From an uncultured Paracoccaceae bacterium (GTDB lineage: Bacteria > Pseudomonadota > Alphaproteobacteria > Rhodobacterales > Rhodobacteraceae): a DNA stretch of 64,000 nucleotides. Position 1 is the first letter of the stretch. Every line of letters begins with the position of its first letter. The stretch spans positions 372,001-436,000 of the forward strand of contig CANMMF010000005.1 of NCBI GenBank assembly GCA_947498985.1, written 5' to 3'. The notes under the pieces were generated by a model that was given only the letters and a program-made list of their open reading frames with translations, was not told the DNA's origin and searched no databases. The position numbers and the translations under genes are program-made. Positions 15,467 through 24,685 of the stretch are shown here, in pieces.

Positions 15467-15532
15467 CCGGGGCGCCTGGGATCCGCGTGCGGTTGGGTGT
15501 GACGGCTGGCGCTTGTGGGCAGCCGCGTGGTG

Positions 15533-16171
15533 TCAGCCGAGTGCGGCGGCCTCTCTTGCCAGCGCCGTGATGCCTTCCCAGTCGCCGTTTGCGACCAGAT
15601 CCTTGGGCGCCACCCAGCTGCCGCCGACGCAGAGCGTGTTGGCGAGGCCCAGATAGTCCCGCGCGTTTTTCAGCGACACGCCGCCTGTCGGGCAGAACCG
15701 CACCTGCGGGATCGGCGCGCCGATGGATTTCAGTGCCGACGCGCCGCCATTGGCCTCTGCGGGAAAGAATTTCTGCACGCTGTAGCCGCGTTCCAGCAGG
15801 CGCATCGCCTCTGACGAGGTGGCCGCCCCGGGCAGCAGCGGCAGGTCGGCGGCTTCGCAGGCCTCGAGCAGCCGGTCGGTGGCGCCGGGGGAGACCCCGA
15901 ACCGCGCGCCGGCTTTCTGTGCGGCGGTGACATCCGCCGCTGTCAGCAATGTGCCGGCCCCGACCACACCGCCCTCGACCGCGGCCATCTCGGAGATCGC
16001 GTCAAGCGCCGCGGCTGTGCGCAGCGTGACCTCGAGCACCGGCAGCCCGCCCTTGACCAACGCTTCGGCCAGAGCGCGCGCGTGGCGTGCGTCGTCGATC
16101 ACCAGCACCGGAATCACCGGCGCGAGGCGACAGAGTTTTTCCGTTTCCAGAGAGGCTTCCTGCGGTGTCAT
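15533..16171 (-). CDS. eda: 2-dehydro-3-deoxy-6-phosphogluconate (KDPG) aldolase
   Basis: A 212-residue class I aldolase that splits KDPG into pyruvate and glyceraldehyde 3-phosphate, the last step of the Entner-Doudoroff route. Motifs are [10 protein letters not shown] with the catalytic Glu, GVVGAGTLL, and VQKFFPAE with the Schiff-base Lys near residue 134, followed by FCPTGGVS for phosphate binding. The ATG at 16171 has AAGGACATC before it; the frame is open upstream but reads antisense sequence of the spacer and edd. It lies downstream of edd on the same strand, with a 97-base spacer that holds a dispersed repeat. Confidence 0.95.
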   Translation of the reverse strand: MTPQEASLETEKLCRLAPVIPVLVIDDARHARALAEALVKGGLPVLEVTLRTAAALDAISEMAAVEGGVVGAGTLLTAADVTAAQKAGARFGVSPGATDRLLEACEAADLPLLPGAATSSEAMRLLERGYSVQKFFPAEANGGASALKSIGAPIPQVRFCPTGGVSLKNARDYLGLANTLCVGGSWVAPKDLVANGDWEGITALAREAAALG

Positions 16172-16206
16172 GATGTCCTTACCCTTGCGTTTGGCGGTGA
16201 TGGCGC

Positions 16207-16260
16207 GCGCGGGGGCCAGCCCCCGCACCCCCGGCGGTATTTGTGAAGAGAAGAAGCAGG
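16207..16260 (+). repeat. Dispersed GC-hairpin/GTATTT repeat A, copy 2
   Basis: GCGGGGGCCAGCCCCCGC is a perfect hairpin, followed by ACCCCCGGCGGTATTTGTG and AAGAGAAGAAGCAG. It sits between edd and eda, which are read on the other strand, and could act as a processing or attenuating hairpin within their message. Confidence 0.78.
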
Positions 16261-16268
16261 GGGCGTCG

Positions 16269-18074
16269 TCAGACGACCACACCCGCCCCGTCCGAGGCAA
16301 GGCCCACATTGGCGCGGAAGGCGGCAAAGAGCTCGCGTCCGACCCCGTGGCCATTGCCCGAAAGATCCGCGGTGACCGCGTCGCGGTCGGCAAACCCGTC
16401 GGTGAGGCAGGCGATCGTGCCCTCTGCCGCATCGACCCGGACGATGTCGCCATCCTGCAATTTGGCCAGCGGGCCGCCATCGGCGGCTTCGGGGCAGACA
16501 TGGATCGCCGAAGGCACCTTTCCGGACGCGCCGGACATGCGCCCGTCGGTGACCAGCGCCACCTTGAGGCCGCGATCCTGCAGCACGGCGAGCGTGGGTG
16601 TGAGCCCGTGCAGTTCCGGCATGCCGTTGGATTTCGGCCCCTGGAAGCGCACGACAATCACCGTGTCGGCGGTGAACTCACCGGCCTTGAAGGCGGTCTT
16701 GACGCTTTCCTGATCGTGGAACACCCGGGCCGGGGCCTCGATCACGTGGCGCGACGGATCGACGGCTGAGGTTTTCATCATGCCCTGACCGAGATTGCCA
16801 TATAGCTGGCGCAGCCCGCCGGTGGCCTGAAAAGGGTCCGAGGCCGGGCGCAGGATCTTTTCGTTTTCGCTGGTCCCGGGGCCGTCGGCATAAGTCAGGC
16901 GGCCCTCCTGCAGCTTGGGCTCCTGCGCGTAGCGCGACAGGCCCGATCCCGCGACGGTCTGCACATCGTCATGCAGCAGCCCGGCCTCGAGCAGGTTGCC
17001 GATCATGAACTGCAGCCCGCCCGCGGCGTGGAAATGGTTCACATCCGCCAGACCGTTTGGGTAGACCTTGGCCATCAGCGGCGTCGCCGAGGAGATGTCG
17101 TCGAAATCCTCGAGCGCCAGCGCGATGCCCGCCGCGCGCGCCATCGCGGGCAGGTGCATCACCAGATTGGTGGAGCCGCCGGTGGCCATCAGCCCGACGA
17201 TGCCGTTCACAAAGGCCTTGGCATCGAGGATGTCGCAGACCGGCGTATAGGCATTGCCAAGCGCCGTGATCTGCAGCGCGCGTTCGGTGGCCGCCGTGGT
17301 CAGCGCCTCGCGCAGCGGCGTGCCGGGGTTCACGAAGGACGCGCCGGGCAGGTGCAGCCCCATGAACTCCATCAGCATCTGGTTGGAATTGGCGGTGCCG
17401 TAGAAGGTGCAGGTGCCGGGCCCGTGGTAAGAGGCCATTTCGGCCTCCATCAGCTTGTCGCGGCCAACCTCTCCGCTGGCGAATTGCTGGCGGACCCTGG
17501 CCTTTTCGTCATTGGGCAGGCCGGAGGTCATCGGCCCCGCGGGCACGAAGAGCCCCGGCAGGTAGCCGAACGTGCCCGCGGCGATCACCAGACCGGGCAC
17601 GATCTTGTCGCAGACCCCCAGGTAAAGCGCGGCGTCAAAGGTGTTGTGGCTGAGCGCCACCCCGGCCGCGAGCGCAATCACGTCGCGCGAGAACAGCGAC
17701 AGCTCCATGCCGACCTGGCCTTGCGTGACGCCGTCGCACATCGCGGGCACGCCACCGGCCACCTGGGCGGTGCCACCGGCGTCGCGGGCGGCGGCGCGGA
17801 TGATGTCCGGATAGGCCTGAAACGGCTGATGCGCCGAGAGCATGTCGTTGTAGGCCGTCACGATCCCGATATTGGGGCTGCGTTCGGCCACCAGGCTGTC
17901 CTTGTCGCCCGCCATCGCGGCATAGGCATGGGCCTGGTTGCCGCAGCTGAGATGCGCGCGGCGCGGGCCGTCCTCCGCGGCGCGGCGCATGCGGTCGAGA
18001 TAGGTGTCGCGCAACCCTTCGGAGCGTTTCTCGATTCGGGCGGTGACCCGGGCGATGGTGTCGTTGAGCGGCAT
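16269..18074 (-). CDS. edd: Phosphogluconate dehydratase
   Basis: A 601-residue enzyme (E. coli Edd is about 603) of the IlvD/Edd family. It dehydrates 6-phosphogluconate to KDPG using a [4Fe-4S] cluster. Segments typical of the family are [35 protein letters not shown] with a cluster cysteine, [20 protein letters not shown] and [19 protein letters not shown]. The start [14 protein letters not shown] matches family N-termini; 33 upstream codons in frame are not similar. It forms the Entner-Doudoroff pair with eda, and a perfect palindrome lies about 43 bases before its start. Confidence 0.96.
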   Translation of the reverse strand: MPLNDTIARVTARIEKRSEGLRDTYLDRMRRAAEDGPRRAHLSCGNQAHAYAAMAGDKDSLVAERSPNIGIVTAYNDMLSAHQPFQAYPDIIRAAARDAGGTAQVAGGVPAMCDGVTQGQVGMELSLFSRDVIALAAGVALSHNTFDAALYLGVCDKIVPGLVIAAGTFGYLPGLFVPAGPMTSGLPNDEKARVRQQFASGEVGRDKLMEAEMASYHGPGTCTFYGTANSNQMLMEFMGLHLPGASFVNPGTPLREALTTAATERALQITALGNAYTPVCDILDAKAFVNGIVGLMATGGSTNLVMHLPAMARAAGIALALEDFDDISSATPLMAKVYPNGLADVNHFHAAGGLQFMIGNLLEAGLLHDDVQTVAGSGLSRYAQEPKLQEGRLTYADGPGTSENEKILRPASDPFQATGGLRQLYGNLGQGMMKTSAVDPSRHVIEAPARVFHDQESVKTAFKAGEFTADTVIVVRFQGPKSNGMPELHGLTPTLAVLQDRGLKVALVTDGRMSGASGKVPSAIHVCPEAADGGPLAKLQDGDIVRVDAAEGTIACLTDGFADRDAVTADLSGNGHGVGRELFAAFRANVGLASDGAGVVV

Positions 18075-18115
18075 GATGCGGTCTCCGATCTGGCGTGTTG
18101 CGGCGGATGTAGCGC

Positions 18116-18129
18116 GGTTAGCGCTAACA
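18116..18129 (-). promoter_or_regulatory. LacI/GntR-type palindromic operator upstream of edd
   Basis: GTTAGCGCTAAC (18117-18128) is a perfect 12-base palindrome, and on the minus strand it reads TGTTAGCGCTAACC. This is the classic form for LacI-family sugar regulators. It lies 43 bases before the edd start, where a repressor would cover the promoter. No regulator gene for it is in the window. Confidence 0.65.
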
Positions 18130-18289
18130 GTAAACCCGCCATCGCAATCCGCCTGGTCCGGAAATGAACCCATCGCCGCCGTATTGCCGCCTGAATTCGC
18201 CGCGAGTCTCTTGGTTAATGAAATCCGTCAGCAAGGCGGAACACCGTCAGAGCCCGTGAAACTGCGGGACGGGGAAAGGCAGGCACAAG

Positions 18290-19024
18290 ATGAAGACCCT
18301 TCGACTGATCGCATTACTCGGCGCCGCGGCCATGGTTTCGGCCTGCGCGACACCGCAACTGACCACCCGCAACGCGCCGTTCGAGCCGCTGCCCAACGCC
18401 GCGCCCGAAGCGCCGCCTGCGGGTATGAGGACGCTGGCCGCCGCTCCTGCCCCGGCAGGCGCGCTGGACGATGTGCCACAGCGACCGGCGGTGACCGCAC
18501 CGAGGTTCCGGATCGCGGATTTTTCGGTTCGGGTGCCGGAGGAACTCACGGTTTCGGAGGCCAATCTCTATTACCCCATCGCCGACATCGTCTGGCGCGG
18601 AGATCTGCCTGGCAACCGCAAGCAACAGGTGGGTCAGATCCTCTCGGGCAGCCTTGCCGCGTTGCGCCAGAACCAGTCGGACGAAGCAGGGAACGGACGC
18701 CGGGTGAATGCCGAGATCGTGCTCAAGCGGTTCCATTCGGTCACCGAGAAAACCCGCTATACTGTCGGCGGCGTGCACTCGATCAGCTTCTACCTGACCC
18801 TGCGCGATGCGAAGACCGGCGAGGTGATTGTGGCCCCCTACAAGATCAAGGCCGATCTCGAGGCGTTTGGCGGACGCCGCGCCATGGCGTCGGACCGGCA
18901 GGGGCTCACCATGAAAGTGCGCATCGCGCATCATCTGCAGCGGGTGCTCGCCTCCGAACTGGCGCAGCCGGGCAGCTGGGAGCAGACCAACCGCAAGCTC
19001 GCGCGCGCCGTCGATCAGATCTGA
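18290..19024 (+). CDS. Outer-membrane or periplasmic lipoprotein of unknown function
   Basis: A 244-residue protein with a lipoprotein signal: a basic start, a hydrophobic core and the lipobox VSAC at residues 18-21. A Pro/Ala-rich linker (residues 30-70) leads to a globular part of about 165 residues (RIADFSVRVPEELTVSEANL onward) with LPGNRKQQVGQIL and YLTLRDAKTGEVIVAPYKIK. I believe this is a DUF family restricted to Rhodobacterales (possibly DUF6778) but I cannot confirm the number. It is a single-gene unit with its own terminator, in the opposite direction to edd. Confidence 0.82.
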   Translation: MKTLRLIALLGAAAMVSACATPQLTTRNAPFEPLPNAAPEAPPAGMRTLAAAPAPAGALDDVPQRPAVTAPRFRIADFSVRVPEELTVSEANLYYPIADIVWRGDLPGNRKQQVGQILSGSLAALRQNQSDEAGNGRRVNAEIVLKRFHSVTEKTRYTVGGVHSISFYLTLRDAKTGEVIVAPYKIKADLEAFGGRRAMASDRQGLTMKVRIAHHLQRVLASELAQPGSWEQTNRKLARAVDQI

Positions 19025-19054
19025 CGCGGCACGACAGACGATCCTGAGCGAACC

Positions 19055-19083
19055 AAAGGCGGCCCGTCTCTGCGGGCCGCTTT
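19055..19083 (+). terminator. Terminator after the lipoprotein gene
   Basis: GCGGCCCG pairs perfectly with CGGGCCGC across a 6-base loop. AAA precedes the stem and TTT follows it, so the T run is short. It lies about 30 bases after the stop codon. Confidence 0.7.
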
Positions 19084-19150
19084 ATGCATGTGCCACGTCC
19101 AGCCGCGCGACGACTTCCCAAGCCGCGCGTTCCGCGATATGGCGCGGGAC

Positions 19151-20350
19151 ATGACCGATAGCGCCGATCTGCCCGTCCTCCGCCTGAAACCCAAAGCCAA
19201 CGCCCGCGCCATCCGCCGCGGCGCGCCATGGGTGTTCGACAACGAGCTGGTGATGGACCGCCGCTCCAAAAAGATCCCGGCGGGCAGCATCGCGCGTCTC
19301 GAGGATGCCGAGCGCGCGCCGCTGGGGCTTGTGGCGGTGAACCCGGCCTCGCGGATCGTCGCGCGGATGCTGGAGCGAGACGCAGAAGCCGCGATTGACG
19401 CCGATTGGCTGCGGGCAAGGCTCGCGCATGCGCTGGCACTGCGCACCCGGCTCTACGACGCGCCGTTTTACCGGCTTGTGCATGCAGAGGCTGACGGGCT
19501 GCCGGGGGTGATCATCGACCGGTTCGGCGATCTTGCGGTGGTCCAGCCCAATGCCGCCTGGGCCGAAACATTGCTGGCGCCGCTCACCGCGATGCTGGCG
19601 GAGGTCACCGGCGTTACGACGATCCTCAAGAACGCTTCGGGGCGCGGACGGATGCTGGAAGGGCTCGATGCCGAGGATGCGGTGCTGCTTGGCACCGCGC
19701 CGGACGCCCCGGTGCCGGTGGAGATGAACGGCGCCACCTATATGGCCGACGTGACCGGCGGGCAGAAGACCGGGTTGTTTTACGACCAGCGCGAAAACCA
19801 GGCGTTTGCGGCGCGACTGGCGCGCGGCGCGCGGGTGCTCGACGTGTTTTCGCATGTGGGCGGCTTTGCTCTGGCGGCGTTGGCGGGCGGCGCGGCAGAG
19901 GCGCTGGCGGTCGATGGCTCGGCCCCCGCTCTGGTGCTGGCGCGCGACGGCGCGGCGCGCATGCACGCGACCGACCGCTTTGACACGCGCCAGGGCGATG
20001 CGTTCGACGTGCTCGAGGCGCTGGGTGCGGACCGCGCGAGCTTCGATCTGGTGATCTGCGACCCGCCGGCCTTTGCCCCCGCCAAACCGGCGCTGGAAAA
20101 GGGGCTGCGTGCCTATGAACGCGTGGCCCGGCTGGCGACACCGCTGGTTGCGCCCGGCGGCGCGCTGGTGCTCTGTTCCTGCAGCCATGCGGTGGATCTC
20201 TCGGCCTTCACCGGCGCCTGTCTGCGCGGCATCGGCCGGGCCGGGCGGCGGGCGCAGCTGCTGCACAGCGGGGGCGCCGGGCCGGACCACCCGCTGCTGC
20301 CGCAACTGGCCGAATCAGGGTATCTCAAAGCGCTGTTTTTCCGGCTGTGA
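19151..20350 (+). CDS. Class I SAM-dependent RNA methyltransferase, RlmI-like
   Basis: A 399-residue protein with an N-terminal PUA-like domain (LRLKPKANARAIRRGAPWVF, residues about 8-80) and a C-terminal Rossmann methyltransferase: VLDVFSHVGGFALAAL (SAM site, near residue 235), FDLVICDPPAFAP (motif IV) and LVLCSCSHAVD, with a Cys in the position of the catalytic residue of RlmI-type 23S rRNA m5C enzymes. Starts at 19088, 19139 and 19151 are all in frame; the last gives the usual N-terminus but no start has a strong ribosome site. It overlaps the PIN-domain gene by four bases. R. sphaeroides has, as I recall, the same pair (RSP_2647 and RSP_2648). Confidence 0.87.
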   Translation: MTDSADLPVLRLKPKANARAIRRGAPWVFDNELVMDRRSKKIPAGSIARLEDAERAPLGLVAVNPASRIVARMLERDAEAAIDADWLRARLAHALALRTRLYDAPFYRLVHAEADGLPGVIIDRFGDLAVVQPNAAWAETLLAPLTAMLAEVTGVTTILKNASGRGRMLEGLDAEDAVLLGTAPDAPVPVEMNGATYMADVTGGQKTGLFYDQRENQAFAARLARGARVLDVFSHVGGFALAALAGGAAEALAVDGSAPALVLARDGAARMHATDRFDTRQGDAFDVLEALGADRASFDLVICDPPAFAPAKPALEKGLRAYERVARLATPLVAPGGALVLCSCSHAVDLSAFTGACLRGIGRAGRRAQLLHSGGAGPDHPLLPQLAESGYLKALFFRL

Positions 20351-20889
20351 AACTGGTTCTCGACGCCTGCGTGCTGTTCCCGACGGTGATGCGCGAGGTG
20401 CTGCTGGGCGCGGCGGAGCAGGGGCTTTACACCCCGCTCTGGTCGGCGCGCCTGCTGGAGGAATGGGCGCGCGCCGCCCGCAAGCTCGGACCTTCGGGAG
20501 AGCCGCAGGCGCGTGGCGAGATCGCGCTGCTGCGCGCCGCCTGGCCGGATGCCGAGGTGACCTGGCCACCCTCGCTTGAGGCGCGGCTCTGGCTGCCGGA
20601 CCCCGCCGACACCCATGTTCTGGCCGCCGCCATCGCCGGCCATGCGGATGGCATCGTCACGCTCAACGCCGCTGACTTTCCGCGCGGGACGCTGGCCGAA
20701 GAGGGTCTGACGCGCACCGACCCCGATGCGCTCCTGCTCGGTTTCTGGACCGAGGCGCCGGAGCCGGTGGCCGCGGTCTGCGCCCGGGTTCTCGACGAGG
20801 CGCGCCGCCTCTCCGGCGCGCACTGGGACATGCGGCCCTTGCTCAAGAAAGCGCGCCTGCCGCGACTGGCCAGGGCGCTCACCCGCTGA
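20347..20889 (+). CDS. PIN-domain protein (RSP_2648-like), probable ribonuclease
   Basis: A 180-residue PIN-domain protein. It starts with GTG inside the overlap GTGA with the methyltransferase stop. The acidic residues expected for a PIN nuclease site are seen in VLDACVLFP (residue 6), LLEEWARA (residue 40), LPDPADTHVLAAAI (about residue 83-90) and VTLNAADFP (about residue 107). There is no antitoxin-like gene beside it, and it is coupled to an RNA methyltransferase, so it more likely acts in RNA processing than as the toxin of a VapBC pair. That role is inference from context. Confidence 0.82.
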   Translation: MKLVLDACVLFPTVMREVLLGAAEQGLYTPLWSARLLEEWARAARKLGPSGEPQARGEIALLRAAWPDAEVTWPPSLEARLWLPDPADTHVLAAAIAGHADGIVTLNAADFPRGTLAEEGLTRTDPDALLLGFWTEAPEPVAAVCARVLDEARRLSGAHWDMRPLLKKARLPRLARALTR

Positions 20890-20951
20890 TCGCGCCGGGC
20901 CCGCGCAGGGTTGCGGCCCTGAGGGCGGGCTGTTACCTGTCGCAAAACCCG

Positions 20952-22076
20952 ATGAAATCACTCGGAAAGACAGCGAGACAGGCCGTGAGCGCCCAGACCA
21001 CCTCTCCCCGCTTGGAAGTCCGTGACATGGTGCGCCGCTACGACGGCAAAGCCGTGGTCGATCATGTCTCCTTCTCGATTGCGCCGGGCCATGTCACCTG
21101 CCTGCTGGGCCCCTCGGGCTGCGGCAAATCGACGACGCTGCGGATGATCGCCGGTGTCGAGATGCAGGACGAGGGCACCATCCATGTCGATGGCGCGCTG
21201 ATCTGCGACACGATCTATCGCGTGCCGCCCGAACGCCGCTCCATCGGATTGATGTTCCAGGATTTTGCGCTGTTTCCGCATCTTTCGGTCGGGCAGAATG
21301 TGAGCTTCGGCCTCAAGGGCACGGGCGCCGCGAAAAAGGCGCGCGCGATGGAATTGCTCGACCGCGTCGGTCTGGGCCATTTCATCGACGAGTACCCGCA
21401 CCAGCTGTCTGGCGGCGAGCAGCAGCGCGTGGCGCTGGCCCGCGCTCTGGCCCCCAAACCGCGGGTGATGCTGATGGACGAGCCGTTTTCAGGGCTCGAC
21501 AACCGCTTGCGGGACGGCATCCGGGACGAGACGCTGGACCTGCTGAAGGAAGAGGGCGCCTCGGTGCTTCTGGTCACCCATGAGCCCGAAGAGGCCATGC
21601 GTATGGCCGATGAGATTGCCCTGATGCGCGACGGGCGGATCGTGCAGAAAGGCGCGCCTTACAACATCTACAACGCGCCCGCCGACAAGGCCGCGGTGGC
21701 ATTTTTCAGCGATATCAATGTGTTGAGGGGCAAGGTTCACGGCGCCCTGACCGATACGCCGTTTGGGCGGTTCCTCGCACCGGGGGTGCCAGATGGCGCC
21801 GAGGTCGAAATCGTCTTCCGCCCGCAGCATGTGAGCATTGATTTCGACCGCGGCGGCAAGGGGCCCAACCCAACCGTGATCGCCGGCACACCGGCGCGCG
21901 GCACGGTGGAACGCGCGCGCTTCATGGGGTCGGAATCGCTGATCGAGTTTCGCATGGAGCACGACAACCAGATGCTGAAAGCCACGGTGCCCAATGTGTT
22001 CCTGCCCAAACAGGGCACGCCGCTGTGGCTGACCGTGCGCCGGGATCGCTGTTTCGTCTACCCGATCCGCACGTGA
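20952..22076 (+). CDS. ABC transporter ATP-binding protein, orphan (FbpC/PotA-like)
   Basis: A 374-residue ATPase with every expected motif: Walker A GPSGCGKST (about residue 52), Q-loop MFQDFALFPH, signature LSGGEQQR, Walker B RVMLMDEPFSG and the switch histidine in LLVTHEPEEA. The C-terminal 120 residues form a TOBE-like regulatory part (VEIVFRPQHVSIDF). It resembles the ATPases of ferric iron or polyamine importers. No permease or binding-protein gene is nearby, so it must pair with components elsewhere. An in-frame GTG at 20985 is an alternative start. It follows the PIN gene after 62 bases and converges on the RHH gene with a 2-base gap. Confidence 0.9.
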   Translation: MKSLGKTARQAVSAQTTSPRLEVRDMVRRYDGKAVVDHVSFSIAPGHVTCLLGPSGCGKSTTLRMIAGVEMQDEGTIHVDGALICDTIYRVPPERRSIGLMFQDFALFPHLSVGQNVSFGLKGTGAAKKARAMELLDRVGLGHFIDEYPHQLSGGEQQRVALARALAPKPRVMLMDEPFSGLDNRLRDGIRDETLDLLKEEGASVLLVTHEPEEAMRMADEIALMRDGRIVQKGAPYNIYNAPADKAAVAFFSDINVLRGKVHGALTDTPFGRFLAPGVPDGAEVEIVFRPQHVSIDFDRGGKGPNPTVIAGTPARGTVERARFMGSESLIEFRMEHDNQMLKATVPNVFLPKQGTPLWLTVRRDRCFVYPIRT

Positions 22077-22078
22077 TA

Positions 22079-22321
22079 TCAGGTGCTTACGGCGCCATCC
22101 TCACGTGATGCCTGAAGTCGCTCCAGCACATAGACCCGGATCGAGGACGCAAGACCCACATCGGGATCCCGCGCCTCGTCGATCTCTGCGGCCAGAGCGT
22201 TCAGCGCCTTGCCATCCTGCTGCGCCATTTGCCGGAACACCCGCCAGAACGCGTCTTCAAGCGACACCGAGGTCCTGTGCCCGCGCAGCGTCAGCGACCG
22301 CTTGACCGGGCGACCGCTCAT
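22079..22321 (-). CDS. Ribbon-helix-helix domain protein
   Basis: An 80-residue protein similar to the small ribbon-helix-helix proteins common in alphaproteobacteria: a basic strand (VKRSLTLRGHRTSVSLEDAFW) followed by helices with ALNALAAEID. These are likely DNA-binding dimers, but no target is known. The ATG overlaps the stop of the DUF4169 gene upstream (ATGA), so the two form a coupled pair. The same pair arrangement next to fumC is, to my knowledge, frequent in this family. Confidence 0.85.
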   Translation of the reverse strand: MSGRPVKRSLTLRGHRTSVSLEDAFWRVFRQMAQQDGKALNALAAEIDEARDPDVGLASSIRVYVLERLQASREDGAVST

Positions 22322-22491
22322 TCGCGTTCATGCCCGTCGAGATCCCGCGCGGCCTTTTCGTTCCGGGACTCCTCCAGCGCCTTCTGCGCCTTGCTCCGCC
22401 CGAATTTCACCGCGTTCTGCGCGCCCTTGCGCGCTTTCTCGGCGCGCGCCTTGCGTTTGCGGAACGTGTTGAGATTGACCGGTTTGCCCAT
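22318..22491 (-). CDS. DUF4169 family short basic protein
   Basis: A 57-residue, highly charged protein, MGKPVNLNTFRKRKARAEKA at the start and RDLDGHERE at the end, matching the short DUF4169 family. It is nearly all helix-forming and rich in Lys, Arg and Ala, with no membrane segment. It overlaps the downstream ribbon-helix-helix gene by four bases and starts about 110 bases after the fumC stop, all on the minus strand, so fumC, this gene and the RHH gene may share a message apart from the repeat between them. Function unknown. Confidence 0.85.
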   Translation of the reverse strand: MGKPVNLNTFRKRKARAEKARKGAQNAVKFGRSKAQKALEESRNEKAARDLDGHERE

Positions 22492-22539
22492 GCCCGGAGA
22501 TTAATCACACCGTGCACTCAGGCAAAGCACCGATTTGCG

Positions 22540-22593
22540 TTTCTTCTCTTTCCATATACCGCCGGGGAGCGCGAGGGGCTGGCCCCTCGCTCC
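22540..22593 (-). repeat. Dispersed GC-hairpin/GTATTT repeat A, copy 3
   Basis: On the minus strand it reads GAGGGGCCAGCCCCTCGCGC, then TCCCCGGCGGTATATGG and AAAGAGAAGAAAC. It lies between the fumC 3' end and the DUF4169 gene. Its core is identical to copy 1 over about 28 bases. Confidence 0.77.
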
Positions 22594-22604
22594 TGCCGGT
22601 GCCG

Positions 22605-23999
22605 TCAGCGCTTCGGCCCGATCATCAGTTCCGGCCGCACAACCCGGTCGAATGTCGGCTCATCGACAAAGCCAAGCGCGATCGCCTCTTCCTTCAGCGT
22701 GGTGCCGTTTTTATGCGCGGTTTTGGCGACTTTGGTGGCGTTGTCATACCCGATCTCGGGCGCCAGCGCCGTGACCAGCATCAGCGATTCGCGCATCAGC
22801 TTCTCGATCCGCGGGCCATTGGCCTCGATCCCCGCAAGCATCCGTGTGGTGAAACTGGCGGTGGCATCTCCCAGAAGCTGGATCGATTGCAACAGGTTAT
22901 AGGCCATCATCGGGTTGTAGACGTTGAGCTCGAAATGCCCCTGGGAGCCTGCGAACTTGATGGCGGCGTCATTGCCCATCACGTGGGCTGCGACCTGGGT
23001 CAGCGCTTCGGCCTGGGTCGGGTTCACCTTGCCCGGCATGATCGAGGAGCCGGGCTCGTTCTCCGGCAGGATCAGCTCGCCCAGGCCAGAGCGCGGACCG
23101 GAGCCCAGGAGCCTGATATCATTGGCAATCTTGTAGCAGGATCCGGCCACCGTCGCCAAAGCGCCGGACAGGAACACCATCGCGTCATGGGCGGCCAGCG
23201 CCTCGAACTTGTTGGGGGCGGTCACGAAGGGCAGGCCGGTGATGCGCGCCATGTTGGCCGCCACCGTCTCGTCCCAGCCGATATCGGTGTTGAGCCCGGT
23301 GCCGACCGCGGTGCCGCCCTGGGCCAGCTCGTAGATGCCGGGAAGGCAGGCCTCGATCCGTGCGATGCCCATGCGGACCTGATGCGCGTAGCCGGAAAAC
23401 TCCTGCCCCAGCGTCAGCGGGGTGGCGTCCTGCGTGTGGGTGCGCCCGATCTTGATGATGTCCCTGAACGCATCGGATTTCGCCTCGAGTCCGGCTGCCA
23501 GCTGCTCCAGCCCCGGCATCAACACGTCGCGCACAGATGTGGCGGCGGCGATATGCATCGCGGTCGGAAACGTGTCGTTGGACGATTGCCCCATGTTGCA
23601 ATGATCGTTGGGATGCACCGGATCCTTGGAGCCGATCTCGCCGCCGAGGATCTCGATGGCGCGGTTGGCGATCACTTCGTTGGCGTTCATGTTCGATTGC
23701 GTGCCTGATCCGGTCTGCCAGACTACCAGCGGAAAGTTGTCATCGAACCGCCCGGCGGTGACCTCGCCTGCGGCCTGGATGATCGCATCGGCCAGCCTTG
23801 GCTCCAGCTTGCCGGAGGCCTTGTTGGCCTCGGCGCAGGCCTGCTTGATCACCCCCAGCGCGCGTATGATGGCGATGGGCTGGCGTTCCCAGCCGATGGG
23901 AAAGTTCTGGATCGAGCGCTGCGTCTGCGCGCCCCAATACTTGTCGGATGGGACGTCAAGCGGGCCGAAACTGTCGGTTTCCGTGCGGGTCTGGGCCAT
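22605..23999 (-). CDS. fumC: Class II fumarate hydratase
   Basis: A 464-residue fumarase of the iron-independent class II type; it interconverts fumarate and malate in the TCA cycle. Clear signatures are [19 protein letters not shown] near residue 97, [20 protein letters not shown], the [11 protein letters not shown] region and [13 protein letters not shown] near residue 318, which holds the catalytic serine loop. GCAGGAGCATCCC gives a strong ribosome site before the ATG. It reads toward a dispersed repeat and the DUF4169-RHH gene pair. Confidence 0.97.
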   Translation of the reverse strand: MAQTRTETDSFGPLDVPSDKYWGAQTQRSIQNFPIGWERQPIAIIRALGVIKQACAEANKASGKLEPRLADAIIQAAGEVTAGRFDDNFPLVVWQTGSGTQSNMNANEVIANRAIEILGGEIGSKDPVHPNDHCNMGQSSNDTFPTAMHIAAATSVRDVLMPGLEQLAAGLEAKSDAFRDIIKIGRTHTQDATPLTLGQEFSGYAHQVRMGIARIEACLPGIYELAQGGTAVGTGLNTDIGWDETVAANMARITGLPFVTAPNKFEALAAHDAMVFLSGALATVAGSCYKIANDIRLLGSGPRSGLGELILPENEPGSSIMPGKVNPTQAEALTQVAAHVMGNDAAIKFAGSQGHFELNVYNPMMAYNLLQSIQLLGDATASFTTRMLAGIEANGPRIEKLMRESLMLVTALAPEIGYDNATKVAKTAHKNGTTLKEEAIALGFVDEPTFDRVVRPELMIGPKR

Positions 24000-24085
24000 G
24001 GGATGCTCCTGCGGTATACATTTGCATGCCGTCTACAAAATCCCCGCGCCAAGGGCAATCGACCAGATCCGCGCAGGGGGGCGCG

Positions 24086-24565
24086 CTATTTGCGGAAACT
24101 GTCGAGGCTGACCACATCCGCGTCCTTGGCGGGCTCTTTCTTCGGAGCTGTGTCCGGTCCGCTTTCGGGGATCGGCGCGATCTGGGTGTCGTCGTCCTCC
24201 TCGACTTCCACATCCTGGCTTTCGAAGCGTAATCCGAACTCCACGGACGGATCCACGAAGGTCTTGATCGCATCGTAGGGGATATAGAGCCGCTCCGGCG
24301 CATCGCCGAAGTTGAGCGTCACGGCAAAGCCCTCGTCGGTCACCTCGAGCTTGTCGAACCAATGCTGCATGACAACCGTCATTTCGCCCGGGTAGCGATC
24401 CGACAGCCAGTCGGCCAGCTCCGCATCCGGATGCGCGGTGTCGAAGGTGATGAAGAAATGGTGTTCACCCGGCAAGCCGTCTTGCTGCACGCCCTCCAGC
24501 ACTTCCTGGATCAGACCGCGCATCGCCCGATGCATCAGTTTGCCGTAGTCGATTCCGCTCGACAT
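24086..24565 (-). CDS. sspB: SspB family ClpXP adaptor protein
   Basis: A 159-residue alphaproteobacterial SspB, the adaptor that tethers ssrA-tagged proteins to ClpXP. The start SSGIDYGKLMHRAMRGLIQE is typical; the frame is open 32 codons upstream without similarity. Substrate-binding core features include GEHHFFITFDTAHP and YPGEMTVVMQHWFDKLEVT. An acidic, variable linker (residues 115-148) leads to the C-terminal VVSLDSFRK, which matches the ClpX-binding tail of these adaptors. The gene for the tmRNA, which makes its substrates, lies about 3 kb away in the same window. Confidence 0.93.
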   Translation of the reverse strand: MSSGIDYGKLMHRAMRGLIQEVLEGVQQDGLPGEHHFFITFDTAHPDAELADWLSDRYPGEMTVVMQHWFDKLEVTDEGFAVTLNFGDAPERLYIPYDAIKTFVDPSVEFGLRFESQDVEVEEDDDTQIAPIPESGPDTAPKKEPAKDADVVSLDSFRK

Positions 24566-24685
24566 GGAACGTCTCTCCCTCGCAGCTGCGTCAAGCATAT
24601 TGCTTTTGGCAGCGAGGGAAAGAGGCGATTTTCGCGGTGCGGGAGCGGCGTGCAATCGCACAAGTCCGCGTGTGTGGCCCTGCGC

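Noticed and set aside
20347-20889. VapC-type toxin of a toxin-antitoxin pair
   Set aside because: No short antitoxin gene lies before it; it is coupled to an RNA methyltransferase gene instead, and the protein is longer than usual VapC.
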